Shown in pieces: positions 44,970 to 53,728 of a stretch of 64,000 nucleotides of DNA. The notes below the pieces were generated by a model. It did not search any database and was not told the origin of the DNA. It saw only the letters and a program-made list of their open reading frames with translations. The DNA comes from SHXO01 sp964523885 (GTDB taxonomy: Bacteria; Pseudomonadota; Gammaproteobacteria; Burkholderiales; SHXO01). The position numbers and the translations under genes were made by a program. Location: contig CAZFYX010000072.1 in the NCBI GenBank assembly GCA_964523885.1, forward strand, positions 79,103-143,102. Direction: 5' to 3'. Every line of letters starts with the position of its first letter. The first letter of the stretch is position 1.

Positions 44970-45736
44970 CACAGGCTGCGACGATGCAGGTCGAACAGGC
45001 CTGCGAGGGTGAGCAGGCCGCCGTAGACCAGGGCCTGCAGGAGCACGAATCCGATCGCGGCCGGCGCTGCGCTCTGCGTGAGCAGCCAATCGGTGGCCGT
45101 GAAGCGCGACAGGTCCGGGAGCACCAGCGCCATGGCATCGACCAGCCAGCGTGCGGCATGCGTGGTCCAGCTGGCCTGGTCCATCAGCTGGGAGCCGGAC
45201 ATGAGGCGGATCGCCGCGATGCTGCGTGCGAGCAGGTAGAAGGCCGCGACCACCGTGATCGCCGGCATGATCTGGACGAAGGTGATGACGCAGAAGAGCG
45301 CCAATGTGGCAACGAGCGTCAGCTCGAGGGCGAGAGACAGGCTCCAGGCGCACCAGCCGGGCGACAGGCCGGTGGTCGCGAGCCCCGCGGCAGCCAGCCC
45401 GGCCAGCAGCCAGGCCACGGCCACGAACCCGAGCAGCTTGCCCAGGTAGTATCGGGTGCGTGGCAGGTCGAGCGAGAGCAGCAGGTCGAGGCCCTTGTCG
45501 TTGAACTCGCGCGCCATGCTGCTCGCCACGTGCAGGGCGAGGATGAAGACCAGGGCCAGACGGCTGGTGACAGCCAGGAACCCAGCGCGCACGCGCCAGG
45601 TCTCGGTGATGGCGAGCTGCTGCACGAACAGGCTGGCCAGCAGGAGCAGGACGATGGCAGCGAGCGCCAGCCAGGGCAGGCGCGTGCGCACCGCCTCGAG
45701 CAGGGTGAAGCGGGCGATGGCGAGAACTTTGCTCAT
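44969..45736 (-). CDS. ABC-2-type transporter permease
   Basis: A 255-residue protein with six hydrophobic segments. It starts MSKVLAIARFTLLEAVRTRLPWLAL and includes the LDLLLSLDLPRTRYYLGKLLGF region that is typical of ABC-2 permeases near the coupling helix. No ATPase is adjacent. The nearest, facing the same way, is at 61938-62678, on the other side of the pilus genes, and may be its partner. Substrate unknown. Confidence 0.8.
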   Translation of the reverse strand: MSKVLAIARFTLLEAVRTRLPWLALAAIVLLLLASLFVQQLAITETWRVRAGFLAVTSRLALVFILALHVASSMAREFNDKGLDLLLSLDLPRTRYYLGKLLGFVAVAWLLAGLAAAGLATTGLSPGWCAWSLSLALELTLVATLALFCVITFVQIMPAITVVAAFYLLARSIAAIRLMSGSQLMDQASWTTHAARWLVDAMALVLPDLSRFTATDWLLTQSAAPAAIGFVLLQALVYGGLLTLAGLFDLHRRSL

Positions 45737-45793
45737 GGCGCGCGCAGTCTATCCCAACCGTCCACCCAGGGGACACACCGGGTACCAGGCAAG

Positions 45794-47533
45794 ATGCCAC
45801 CAGCCAGCCCGCTCCGCTTCGACCCGCTGCGCCCGCTTCACCGGCTGCGCCAGCAGGACTGGCTCGCACTCATGCTGCTCGCCCTGCATGCGGCGCTGGT
45901 ATCGGGCCTGGAGACCTCGCTGTCCAAGGCCTTCATGCTGTCCCACTTCGGCTGCTTCCTGCTGTGGCAGCCGGTGTGGCGCGGCGAGCAGAAGCTGTAC
46001 GTCGGCCAGACCCTGGTCATCCTCGCTGCCGCTGCGCTGCTGCTGACCGCCGAGAGCTGGTGGCTGATCGCGCTGTGGATCTGCGTGCTGTTCGCCCTGA
46101 TCGGCGGGGAAGTGCCCGGGATCAAGAACGTGGGCCAGCGCCTGGTGGCCCTGCTGGCGGCCACGTACCTGCTGTCGATCCTGCTGATCTGGGTCGTGCC
46201 GCATCTGTTCGGCCAGGAGGAGTTCAGCCTCGCCTTCACCGCGGCGGTGCGCTACACGGCCGTCCCGCCGCTCGCGCTGATCTTCCTGATCAAGACCGAG
46301 CGCAGGGTGCGGGCCGAGACCTACTCGGTCGACCTGATCTACAGCCTGCTGCTGTTCCTGATGGTGATGGTCCTGGTGCTCGGCGCCTTCGTGCTGCGCG
46401 AGCAGAGCCAGGCCAACTACGTGGTCGCGCTCGCGCAGGCCCTGCTGGTCACGGCCGGGATCCTGCTGGCGCTGGGCTGGCTGTGGGACCCGCGCGGGGG
46501 CTTCGCCGGCTTCGGCCAGCTGATGAACCGCTACTTCATGAGCGTTGGCATGCCCTTCGAGCGCTGGATGCACAGCCTCGCCAACCTCGCCGAGCAGGAG
46601 CGCGACCCGGACAAGTTCGTCCGCGCAGCCACCGAGGACATGGCGGCACTGTCGTGGGTGAGCGGGATCGACTGGCAGACCCAGAGCCAGCGCGGCATGT
46701 CCGGCCACATCACCCGCCACGCCACCGAGGTGAGCCTGGGCGGGGTGCGACTCACCCTGTACACGCGCTGGTCGCCCAGCCCCACGCTGGTGCTGCACAT
46801 CCGCCTGCTGGCGCGGCTGCTGGCCGACTACTACGAAGCCAAGCAGCGCGAGCAGGAGCAGCGCCAGCATGCCTACATGCACGCGATCTTCGAGACGGGC
46901 TCCCGCCTCACCCACGACGTCAAGAACCTGCTGCAGTCCCTCAACTCGCTGTGCTCCGCGGTGGACTCGAGCAGCGAGGCGGACGCCCCCGGGCTGCGCC
47001 TGCTGCTGCAGCGCCAGCTGCCGCAGGTCACGCGCAGGCTCCAGGGCACGCTGGACAAGCTGACCCGCTCGCCCAATGCGCAGTCCGAGCAGGGCACCGC
47101 GCAGGGTTGGTGGCGCGACCTGCAGCAGCGCTATGCGCATGAGGGGGTGGGCTTCGAGACCTCCGGGCTGCCCGCGTTCGCGCAGATCCCGCTCGAGCTC
47201 TTCGACAGCGTCGCCGAGAACCTGCTGCAGAACGCCCTGAGCAAGCGGCGCCTCGCCCCGGGCCTGGGCATCAATGCCCGGCTGGACTGGGTCGACGGGA
47301 ACGCGGTGCTGAACGTGTGCGATGACGGCGAGCCGGTTGCGGAAGGCGTGGCCGCGCGCCTGTTCCAGGCACCGGTGGCTTCGGCCAACGGGCTGGGCGT
47401 CGGCCTGTACCAGGCCGGCCGCCTCGCGAACGCGGCCGGGTATCGATTCGGCCTCGCCAGGAACGAGCGAGGCGCGGTCTGCTTCCGGCTCGCCCGGGCT
47501 ACGGAAGCCGTCCCGACTCCACCAGGCGATTGA
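45794..47533 (+). CDS. Membrane sensor histidine kinase (PrsK-like), inside the pilus locus
   Basis: A 579-residue kinase. The N-terminal half has about 8 hydrophobic segments, followed by a GAF-like linker. The H-box is RLTHDVKNLLQSL with phospho-His at residue 374. The N-box is SVAENLLQNAL; the G1 region reads CDDGEPVAEG instead of DxGxG, and the G2 region NGLGVGLYQAGR is intact. The THDVKN form resembles PEP-CTERM system kinases, whose partner regulators resemble the one at 60392-61921. It is the only + strand gene in the locus. Its 3' end overlaps the convergent pilin gene by 35 bp. Confidence 0.88.
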   Translation: MPPASPLRFDPLRPLHRLRQQDWLALMLLALHAALVSGLETSLSKAFMLSHFGCFLLWQPVWRGEQKLYVGQTLVILAAAALLLTAESWWLIALWICVLFALIGGEVPGIKNVGQRLVALLAATYLLSILLIWVVPHLFGQEEFSLAFTAAVRYTAVPPLALIFLIKTERRVRAETYSVDLIYSLLLFLMVMVLVLGAFVLREQSQANYVVALAQALLVTAGILLALGWLWDPRGGFAGFGQLMNRYFMSVGMPFERWMHSLANLAEQERDPDKFVRAATEDMAALSWVSGIDWQTQSQRGMSGHITRHATEVSLGGVRLTLYTRWSPSPTLVLHIRLLARLLADYYEAKQREQEQRQHAYMHAIFETGSRLTHDVKNLLQSLNSLCSAVDSSSEADAPGLRLLLQRQLPQVTRRLQGTLDKLTRSPNAQSEQGTAQGWWRDLQQRYAHEGVGFETSGLPAFAQIPLELFDSVAENLLQNALSKRRLAPGLGINARLDWVDGNAVLNVCDDGEPVAEGVAARLFQAPVASANGLGVGLYQAGRLANAAGYRFGLARNERGAVCFRLARATEAVPTPPGD

Positions 47534-48293
47534 ACAGGATGTTCGGCGAGATCCAGGTGACGATGTCGTCGAACTCGCAGTAGCGGTTGCTCACGCTGGT
47601 CTCGCTGCACGGCGAAGCGTCCTCCGTGATCGGCCGGCTGATGAACGCAGTGGTGGTGGTCGTTGCGTTGGTCAACTCGTCCGTCGAGGCAGGGGGGGCG
47701 CTCATGGTGACGCCTTCGGCGTTCGTCGCACCCCGGGCGTTCTTCCCGAATGACAGGATCACCGCCGGCACGTTGGTCGCCAGCGCCTGGGTCGTCTTGT
47801 CGCTCGCGCGACGGGTGTTGACGGTGAGCGTGCCCGCGTCGGCCAGCTGCAGGGTGCAGCCCGGGGCACATCCGCTCGCGTTCGGATCGCCATCCGCACG
47901 GGTGAACTGGTTGTCCACCCGATACTTGAAGCGGTCGTTCCACGCATCGGTCTTGGCCACCCCGAGGGTGGCCCAGGGAACGGACCCGACATAGTTGCCG
48001 CCGGTGCAGCCGTTGCTGCCCGCAGTAGTGGTGCGATCCTCCAGCCCGTCGCCGGTGGTGTCGGGACAGGGCAGGCGGCCGTTCGCTGCGGCGTAGCCGA
48101 GGATCGCCTCCTCGATCGCTGCCAGTGCCGCCTGTGTCGTCGCGATGTTGCGCTGGGTGACCTGCGTGCCCAGCGGCACGAGGATGCTTCCCAGCAGCAG
48201 CGCGATCACGCCGACCACGACGGCCAGCTCGATCAGCGTGAAGCCACGTGTGTGCCGGCGGCTGCCGGGAAATCTACTTGAACACGACGACAT
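47499..48293 (-). CDS. Prepilin-like protein with LPCPD module
   Basis: Encodes about 264 residues with processing site RGFTLIE preceded by a 19-residue basic leader, then a VVVGVIALLLGSILVPLG helix. The head begins ILGYAAANGRLPCPDTTGDG and has VPWATLGV and DRFKYRVDNQF, a module shared with the upstream gene. The ATG at 48293 overlaps the upstream gene by 20 bp; the ribosome site is weak. Probably a minor pilin, comparable in position to MshD/MshO-type proteins. Confidence 0.85.
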   Translation of the reverse strand: MSSCSSRFPGSRRHTRGFTLIELAVVVGVIALLLGSILVPLGTQVTQRNIATTQAALAAIEEAILGYAAANGRLPCPDTTGDGLEDRTTTAGSNGCTGGNYVGSVPWATLGVAKTDAWNDRFKYRVDNQFTRADGDPNASGCAPGCTLQLADAGTLTVNTRRASDKTTQALATNVPAVILSFGKNARGATNAEGVTMSAPPASTDELTNATTTTTAFISRPITEDASPCSETSVSNRYCEFDDIVTWISPNILFNRLVESGRLP

Positions 48294-49719
48294 CGTTGAA
48301 CGTGCTCGTGGTTGGACTCTGCTCCCAGAACATGCTTCCCGATACATTGTCTCCCTCGAGGTATCTGGACCGGTACCAGTTGCCCGTGCTTCGTGTTTGT
48401 CCTGGCAGGCTGCGCCCGGACAGCAGCACCACGAGGCTCTTGTTGTTCGTGCCGGATGGAGGATCCACCGTGAGGCAGGTGAAGAACGTGCAGGTGGAGC
48501 CGAACCCGCCGTCCGGCGCCAGGTTGCTGGCAAACCCGTAGAACGCCTGATCCTTCCAGTTGGTCCACCAGGGCGGCGACGCGCTCAGGACGCAATTGGG
48601 ACCCCAGGCGTCGCTCATGCCCGAGTTGTCGTGGTTGGTTTCCGCAAAGGGCTGATTCGGGATGCGCCCGGTCTGGTCCTGGGCCGCGTCGCTGAAGGTC
48701 AGCGTGTCCTGATCCGCCGCGTACGGGTACTTGCCTCCGTTCGCGCTGGCGTATTCGGTGAGGCAATCGAACACTTGTCGCACGACGCGCTGCTCCAGCA
48801 GCGGCATGAGGTCAGCATACCGGATGGTGATCAGCCGGTCGTTGACGATGACCTCGCCACTCGCGTTGCGCACGTCGCCTGCGATGAAGCCGTCGGTGCT
48901 GGTGGAATCGGCGAACGTGGCGTTATCTTCCGCGGATCCGGTGGCCCCCGCGACGGTGAAGTCCGGCGGACCGGCGATGTCCAGGTAATTGGTGGGATTG
49001 CACCGGGCAGTCTGGATGTATTCCGCGGGTGTGGTGCCGGTGCATCGGCCCTCGTCGTTCATGCAGGCGCTGTCGGTGCCCCCGCCGCGCGTGCAGCTGC
49101 GGTCCTGGGTGGCGCCGGCACCCACCCGCTTGAGTGCGGGCCCGGGCGAGAACACGACGGCGACCACGCCGCTCAGCGCGACATTGGCGGTCGTGGCACT
49201 CCTGACGGCCAGGGTCCCGTCGTTCACGATGGCGCCGCTCGGGTTCCGGACAGTGATGGTGCCAGGCGTGTCGCTGTTCAGGCAGCCGCTCTGCCCCGCT
49301 GACAGGCAGGAGGTGCGGGGGTTGTTCTTGAAGTTGACCGACACCGCATACCACAGCCGTTCGCCGTTCCCGTCGCGCAGGTCGGGCAGGCCCAGCGTCC
49401 GCCAGGGCAGCCGGCCGATACGGGTGGTCGCGGCGCTGCAACCGGGCACCGCGTCCGCGCTGCCGTCGTTGTCGAGGTCGGGGCAGGGCAGATCACCGGG
49501 GCGGCCGGCGCTGGTGTCCCCTCCGCGGATGGCGAAGCCGATCAATGCATCGCGTGCCTGTGCCAGTGCCGACGCGGTACGCTGCTCCCGCCGTGCCTCG
49601 TCCACGGCGGATTCGGTCAGCGCCGCAACCGTCGCCAGCCCGACGATTCCCACGAGCGCCAGGATGACCGCCAGGGCCGCGCTGCCGCGCTCCGCCCGCC
49701 CGGTCCTGGGCACGGTCAA
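48274..49719 (-). CDS. Large PilX-like/pilin-like protein with LPCPD module
   Basis: Encodes 481 residues. The N-terminus (RGSAALAVILALVGIVGLATVAAL) is a pilin-like hydrophobic helix without a standard GFTLIE site, as in PilX/GspK-type proteins. The head begins LIGFAIRGG-GRPGDLPCPDLDNDG, then RLPWRTLGLPDL and RLWYAVSVNF, matching the smaller pilin downstream. A long cysteine-containing extension follows. Stops and starts overlap neighbours by 4 and 20 nt. Likely a tip or initiating subunit; function inferred. Confidence 0.78.
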   Translation of the reverse strand: MTVPRTGRAERGSAALAVILALVGIVGLATVAALTESAVDEARREQRTASALAQARDALIGFAIRGGDTSAGRPGDLPCPDLDNDGSADAVPGCSAATTRIGRLPWRTLGLPDLRDGNGERLWYAVSVNFKNNPRTSCLSAGQSGCLNSDTPGTITVRNPSGAIVNDGTLAVRSATTANVALSGVVAVVFSPGPALKRVGAGATQDRSCTRGGGTDSACMNDEGRCTGTTPAEYIQTARCNPTNYLDIAGPPDFTVAGATGSAEDNATFADSTSTDGFIAGDVRNASGEVIVNDRLITIRYADLMPLLEQRVVRQVFDCLTEYASANGGKYPYAADQDTLTFSDAAQDQTGRIPNQPFAETNHDNSGMSDAWGPNCVLSASPPWWTNWKDQAFYGFASNLAPDGGFGSTCTFFTCLTVDPPSGTNNKSLVVLLSGRSLPGQTRSTGNWYRSRYLEGDNVSGSMFWEQSPTTSTFNDVVVFK

Positions 49720-50306
49720 TCCCTGGTGCGGCCGGGCGTCGCGTCCGGCTCGCGCGCGGCGTCTGCGCCGCTCGCGCTGTCCTCGTCCGCTGCCGCCGAG
49801 CGCGCGGGCGCCTTCGGCTTGGCTGCGGGTGGTATGGCGCTGTCCTCCTCATCTGCAGGCTCGGCCGCTTCGGCGGGCTGGCGCTTGCGCCGCTCGTAGG
49901 CCTCGTCGACCCGCCCGGTCAGCATGTCTGCGCGCTGGCCCACCTTCACCGGCACCATGCGGCCCTTCTCGGGGTCGTAGACGAGTACCTTGTCCGGTTG
50001 CGCAGTGTGGCGCACGCGCAGCCCGTCCTGGGTCTGGCCATCGACGCTCTTGCCGTTGACCCAGGCGACCGACTCGCCGTCGCTGCGTACCACGATGCCG
50101 GTCACGACGACTTCGCGGGGAGGCGGTGCGGCCGGCTTCTTGGAGGCGGCCGCAGCGCGCTCCTCGGCGCGGATGTTGCGCCTGCGGGCATCCTCGAGCG
50201 CGGCACGCTGGGCCGGGGTGTAGAACAGGCGCCCGATCGACTCGTCGGCAGCGCCGATCCGCGGGACGCAGGCCAGCACGGCGCAGAGCACGAGCAGGTG
50301 CCTCAT
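49716..50306 (-). CDS. MshK/PilP-like periplasmic assembly protein
   Basis: A 196-residue protein with a signal peptide (MRHLLVLCAVLACVPRIGAAD), then a Glu/Arg/Ala-rich segment and a short beta domain VVVTGIVVRSDGESVAWVNGKSV. This is typical of MshK and GspC/PilP-like proteins that contact the secretin. The C-terminal third is acidic, Ala/Pro-rich and disordered. It overlaps the genes on both sides by 4 nt, so it belongs to the assembly operon. Confidence 0.72.
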   Translation of the reverse strand: MRHLLVLCAVLACVPRIGAADESIGRLFYTPAQRAALEDARRRNIRAEERAAAASKKPAAPPPREVVVTGIVVRSDGESVAWVNGKSVDGQTQDGLRVRHTAQPDKVLVYDPEKGRMVPVKVGQRADMLTGRVDEAYERRKRQPAEAAEPADEEDSAIPPAAKPKAPARSAAADEDSASGADAAREPDATPGRTRD

Positions 50307-50920
50307 GAGTTGCCCTCCCGCACCTGGGCGCCGATGGTGATCCAGGCGACCTCGCATTCGGCCTTGAGGGTCGGCGCGTTGGCGGGCGGGCTGGGGTCGC
50401 GGCTGATGCGCTCGAGCACGCACTGGTTGACCGCGAAGGCGGCGGGGCTCTGGGCTTCCAGTGCGCGGAAGAACGCGAGCAGGTCGGTCTCGTACAGCAG
50501 GCCGAAGCGCAGCTTCATGAGCGACTGCTGCACGGGAATGCCGGCGGACTGCACCTCGCTGGCGAAGGCGTAGGGCTGCTGGGCGCCCACTTCGTACTCG
50601 ACCCCGAACAGCTTGGACTCGGTGTTGGCCTCGCGCAGGGCGTCGACCCAGTTCAGCCGCTGCTCCTCACCCACGACGCCGCGCTGGACCAGGGTGGTAT
50701 AGGGCCCGACATACTTGGTGATCATGTCGCGTTCGTCGCCGGACTGTTGCACGCGCTTGCGCGCCTCGTCGAGCTGCTTGCGCGCCGCCAACAGCGAGGT
50801 GTCGGCCTGGCGGATCAGGCTGCGCGTGTAGTACACGCCCCCGGCACAACCCGCGATGACGAGCGCCACCACGATGAGGGGGCGGCCGAGCGCGCCGATG
50901 TCCTTGAGCGAGATGTTCAT
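50303..50920 (-). CDS. MshJ/PilO-like inner-membrane assembly protein
   Basis: A 205-residue protein with one N-terminal transmembrane helix (RPLIVVALVIAGCAGGVYYT), a coiled coil (AARKQLDEARKRVQQSGDE) and a small periplasmic alpha/beta domain. This is the layout of PilO, GspM and MshJ. The ATG at 50920 directly follows the end of the MshI-like gene (25-bp gap). Sequence similarity to named families is weak; position and topology carry the call. Confidence 0.72.
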   Translation of the reverse strand: MNISLKDIGALGRPLIVVALVIAGCAGGVYYTRSLIRQADTSLLAARKQLDEARKRVQQSGDERDMITKYVGPYTTLVQRGVVGEEQRLNWVDALREANTESKLFGVEYEVGAQQPYAFASEVQSAGIPVQQSLMKLRFGLLYETDLLAFFRALEAQSPAAFAVNQCVLERISRDPSPPANAPTLKAECEVAWITIGAQVREGNS

Positions 50921-50945
50921 GGCCTGTCCATTGATCGATGGGACG

Positions 50946-52457
50946 CTAGACCCCGGGCTTGAGCACCACTTCGACGTCGAATCGCACCGGCACCGGCTGC
51001 GCGCGGCGCGCATCCGCAGTGCTCCCGCGCATGGTTGCCCCCGAGCCCAGGTTCACCGGCAGCCGGGTGGTGCGCGCACTCGCCACCAGCTCGTTGCGGC
51101 CCAGGTCCTTGACCAGCTTGTTCACCGCCGTCATCGCCGCGCCGATATCTCCGGGCGGCGCGAGCAGCTCGACCTCCATCACGGCGCTCTGCGCCATCTG
51201 GGGCGGCTCGGTGCCGGGCACGCGGCTGTTGCGCCAGGTCAGGCTGTTGAGCGTGATCTCCGGGTTCGCATCCAGGCCCTGCGAGACGGCCGCGTAGGCC
51301 TTCTCCGGCAGGCGTGCGAGGGCGGCGATGCGCTGCGCCACGTCCACGGTCAGCCGGAGGCGACCGGAATCTGCCGGCGTGGGCGGAAAGGTCCGGGTGA
51401 TCTCCTGGTAGAGCGCCTGCTGCTGCTGCGTCTCCGCGAGCAGCCGCTCGCGGTCGCGATTGAGCTCCATCAGGCCGTTGAGGTTGTTGCCGATCCAGGC
51501 GGCACCCACCAGGGCGAGCGCGGCGGCGCCGGCGTACACCGCGCGGCTCATGCGATAGCGCCGGTAACCGGCGGTCAACGTCGGCGGAGCGAGGTTCAGC
51601 GTGGGCGCGTGCAGCCCGAGCAGGTGCAGCGGCAGCGCATCGGGGCTGCGCTCCATGGCCGCTCGATCCACGCCCACCTTGGTGGCGAGCTCCTCGCCGG
51701 GCACCCGCACCCAGCGGACGTTGCGGCGGCCCGCGACGATGCGGGGGCCGAGCGCGGCCAGCGATCCGTCCTGGTCGAGGATGACCACGGTGACGACGTC
51801 CTCGACGTGCGTGATGTTGAGCGCGTCCAGGTACATCCGCGTATTGCGGATCTCCTCGGCGTACGCATCGTCGCCGGCCGCACCGCTTGCAGGCGTGGGG
51901 GTGAGACGGCTGATGCGGAACACCTGGTCCTTCACGAAGGTCTGGCGTACGCCAGCCTCGTGCTTCGACACCAGCAGCAGGTTGGGCTCGTTCAGCCCCA
52001 GGCGCTTGAGCACCCCGAGTGTGACCAGCGGCAGGGGGAACACGCCGGCGACCGGCACGTTCGCCGCGACCATGATCCCGAGCCAGGGAGAGAACACCTC
52101 CGCGTTGGTGAGCGCCGAGAGCAGGTAGCGGTCGTCGCGGCGCTTGTCCTTCTCGCGGTCCTGCAGGGCCGCGCCGTAGAACGGGGTGCTGCGGTAGAGC
52201 TGGCGCAGCTTGCGCTCGAGCAACTCGCGCCGGTCGTTGCCGGTCGCGTGCGGCAGGGTCTCGAAGCGGTAGTCCTCGTCGACCGTGTCGGCGGTGAGAT
52301 GGACGGGGATCCCGGCCACGGTGGCCAGGAAGGTCTGGAAGGCCTGGTGGCCCTCGGGCTCGTCCTCGAAGCTGCGGAGCACCGTCAGCCGGCTGCCGTT
52401 CCACACGGCGGCGGAGAGGTGGAACGCGGAGGCGCAGAGGAGGACTTTCTTGGCCAT
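50946..52457 (-). CDS. MshI-like protein (PilM-like cytoplasmic plus PilN-like membrane parts)
   Basis: A 503-residue protein. The first about 300 residues look like a degenerate actin-like PilM/GspL cytoplasmic domain. A membrane helix follows (AVYAGAAALALVGAAWIG), then a coiled coil (DRERLLAETQQQQALYQ) and a PilN/GspL-type periplasmic domain. Such proteins couple the assembly ATPase to the pilin platform. It lies 30 bp downstream of mshG. Conserved actin-fold ATP residues are not obvious, as in MshI. Confidence 0.78.
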   Translation of the reverse strand: MAKKVLLCASAFHLSAAVWNGSRLTVLRSFEDEPEGHQAFQTFLATVAGIPVHLTADTVDEDYRFETLPHATGNDRRELLERKLRQLYRSTPFYGAALQDREKDKRRDDRYLLSALTNAEVFSPWLGIMVAANVPVAGVFPLPLVTLGVLKRLGLNEPNLLLVSKHEAGVRQTFVKDQVFRISRLTPTPASGAAGDDAYAEEIRNTRMYLDALNITHVEDVVTVVILDQDGSLAALGPRIVAGRRNVRWVRVPGEELATKVGVDRAAMERSPDALPLHLLGLHAPTLNLAPPTLTAGYRRYRMSRAVYAGAAALALVGAAWIGNNLNGLMELNRDRERLLAETQQQQALYQEITRTFPPTPADSGRLRLTVDVAQRIAALARLPEKAYAAVSQGLDANPEITLNSLTWRNSRVPGTEPPQMAQSAVMEVELLAPPGDIGAAMTAVNKLVKDLGRNELVASARTTRLPVNLGSGATMRGSTADARRAQPVPVRFDVEVVLKPGV

Positions 52458-52487
52458 GGGGTCTACTTCATGCGGCTGCGATATCCA

Positions 52488-53693
52488 TCAGAACTTGATG
52501 TTCCCGAGGATATCGTAGATCGGCGTGAGCACCGAGAACAGGATCAGCGCGAGGATCCCGCCGAGCACCAGCGTCATGGCTGGTTCTAGCAATTTCAATG
52601 CCTTATCGATGGACTCGCGCACGTCGCGCTCGTAGAAGTAGTTCACGTTGAGCAGCGCCGTGTCGAGCGCCCCGGTGCTCTCGCCCACCCGCATCATGCG
52701 GATGACCAGCGGGGGGAACACGCCGAGGTTCTGGAACGCCTCGCTCAGGCTCTCGCCCGAGCTGATCGATTGACCTGCCCGCTGCAGGCCGTCGGCGATG
52801 ACGCGGTTGCCGACGATGTCCTCGCTCGACTTCATCGCGTCCAGCACGGTGATGCCGGACTGGTACATGAGCGCGAAGAAGCTGGCGAAGCGGGCGAGGA
52901 TGATCTTCTGCAGGATCGGCCCCACGATCGGCAGGTGCAGCTTCAGGTAGTCGAAGTAATAGCGTCCGCGCGGGTCGGTGCGGATGAACCAGGTGAACCC
53001 GGCGATCGCGACGACGGGCACGAGCAGGCAGATCCACCAGTAGTGGATCATGAAGCTGGACAGGGCGATCAGGATGCGCGTCTGCAGCGGCAGCTGCATG
53101 CCCATGGTCTTGAGCAGCGACACCACCTGCGGCACCAGGTAGATGAGCAGGAACACCACCACGCTGAGCACCACCACCGACACCACCGCGGGGTAGATCA
53201 TCAGCTTGCGCGTCTGCGAGACCAGCTCGTCCTGCCACTTCAGCGCCGCGCCCAGGCTCTCCAGCACCTCGGTGAGCCGCCCCGACTGCTCGCCGGCCCG
53301 GATCAGGCTGCAGAACACCGGGGTGAACACCTGCGGGAACGCCGACATGCCCTGCGAGAGCATCTTGCCGCCCTCGATGTCCTCGAGCACCGAGGACAGG
53401 ATCTCGCGGAAGCGTGGGTTCTCCGAGCCGTTGCGCAGGTCGCGCAGGCCCTCGATCAGCGGGATGCCCGAGCGCGAGACCTGCTCGAGGTCGAAGCAGA
53501 AGGTGATAAGGTCGCGGCGGGTGACGCTGCCCGAGGCGTAGGCCGGGCCCCCGGCGCGGATGGTGCGGAAGGTGATGAGGTCGAGCCCCATGCGCCGCAG
53601 GCGCAGCTCGAGGTCCACCTCGTTGGCGGCGTCGAGCTTGCCCCGGGCGGGCTGCCCGCTCTTGTCGATCGCCTTGTACTGGAAGGCCGGCAT
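52488..53693 (-). CDS. mshG: Inner-membrane platform protein, MshG/GspF/PilC family
   Basis: A 401-residue GspF-type protein: two repeated cytoplasmic helical domains separated by membrane helices, ending in a third helix. Landmarks are the N-terminal FQYKAIDKSGQPARGKL, the SGIPLIEGLRDL repeat start with SRSG and, in the second half, MYQSGITVLDAMK. It forms the platform through which the ATPase drives subunit assembly. It lies 35 bp downstream of mshE in the expected order. Confidence 0.92.
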   Translation of the reverse strand: MPAFQYKAIDKSGQPARGKLDAANEVDLELRLRRMGLDLITFRTIRAGGPAYASGSVTRRDLITFCFDLEQVSRSGIPLIEGLRDLRNGSENPRFREILSSVLEDIEGGKMLSQGMSAFPQVFTPVFCSLIRAGEQSGRLTEVLESLGAALKWQDELVSQTRKLMIYPAVVSVVVLSVVVFLLIYLVPQVVSLLKTMGMQLPLQTRILIALSSFMIHYWWICLLVPVVAIAGFTWFIRTDPRGRYYFDYLKLHLPIVGPILQKIILARFASFFALMYQSGITVLDAMKSSEDIVGNRVIADGLQRAGQSISSGESLSEAFQNLGVFPPLVIRMMRVGESTGALDTALLNVNYFYERDVRESIDKALKLLEPAMTLVLGGILALILFSVLTPIYDILGNIKF

Positions 53694-53728
53694 GGCAATG
53701 GTGCGCCGTCAGCCGCGCGCGATCCGCG

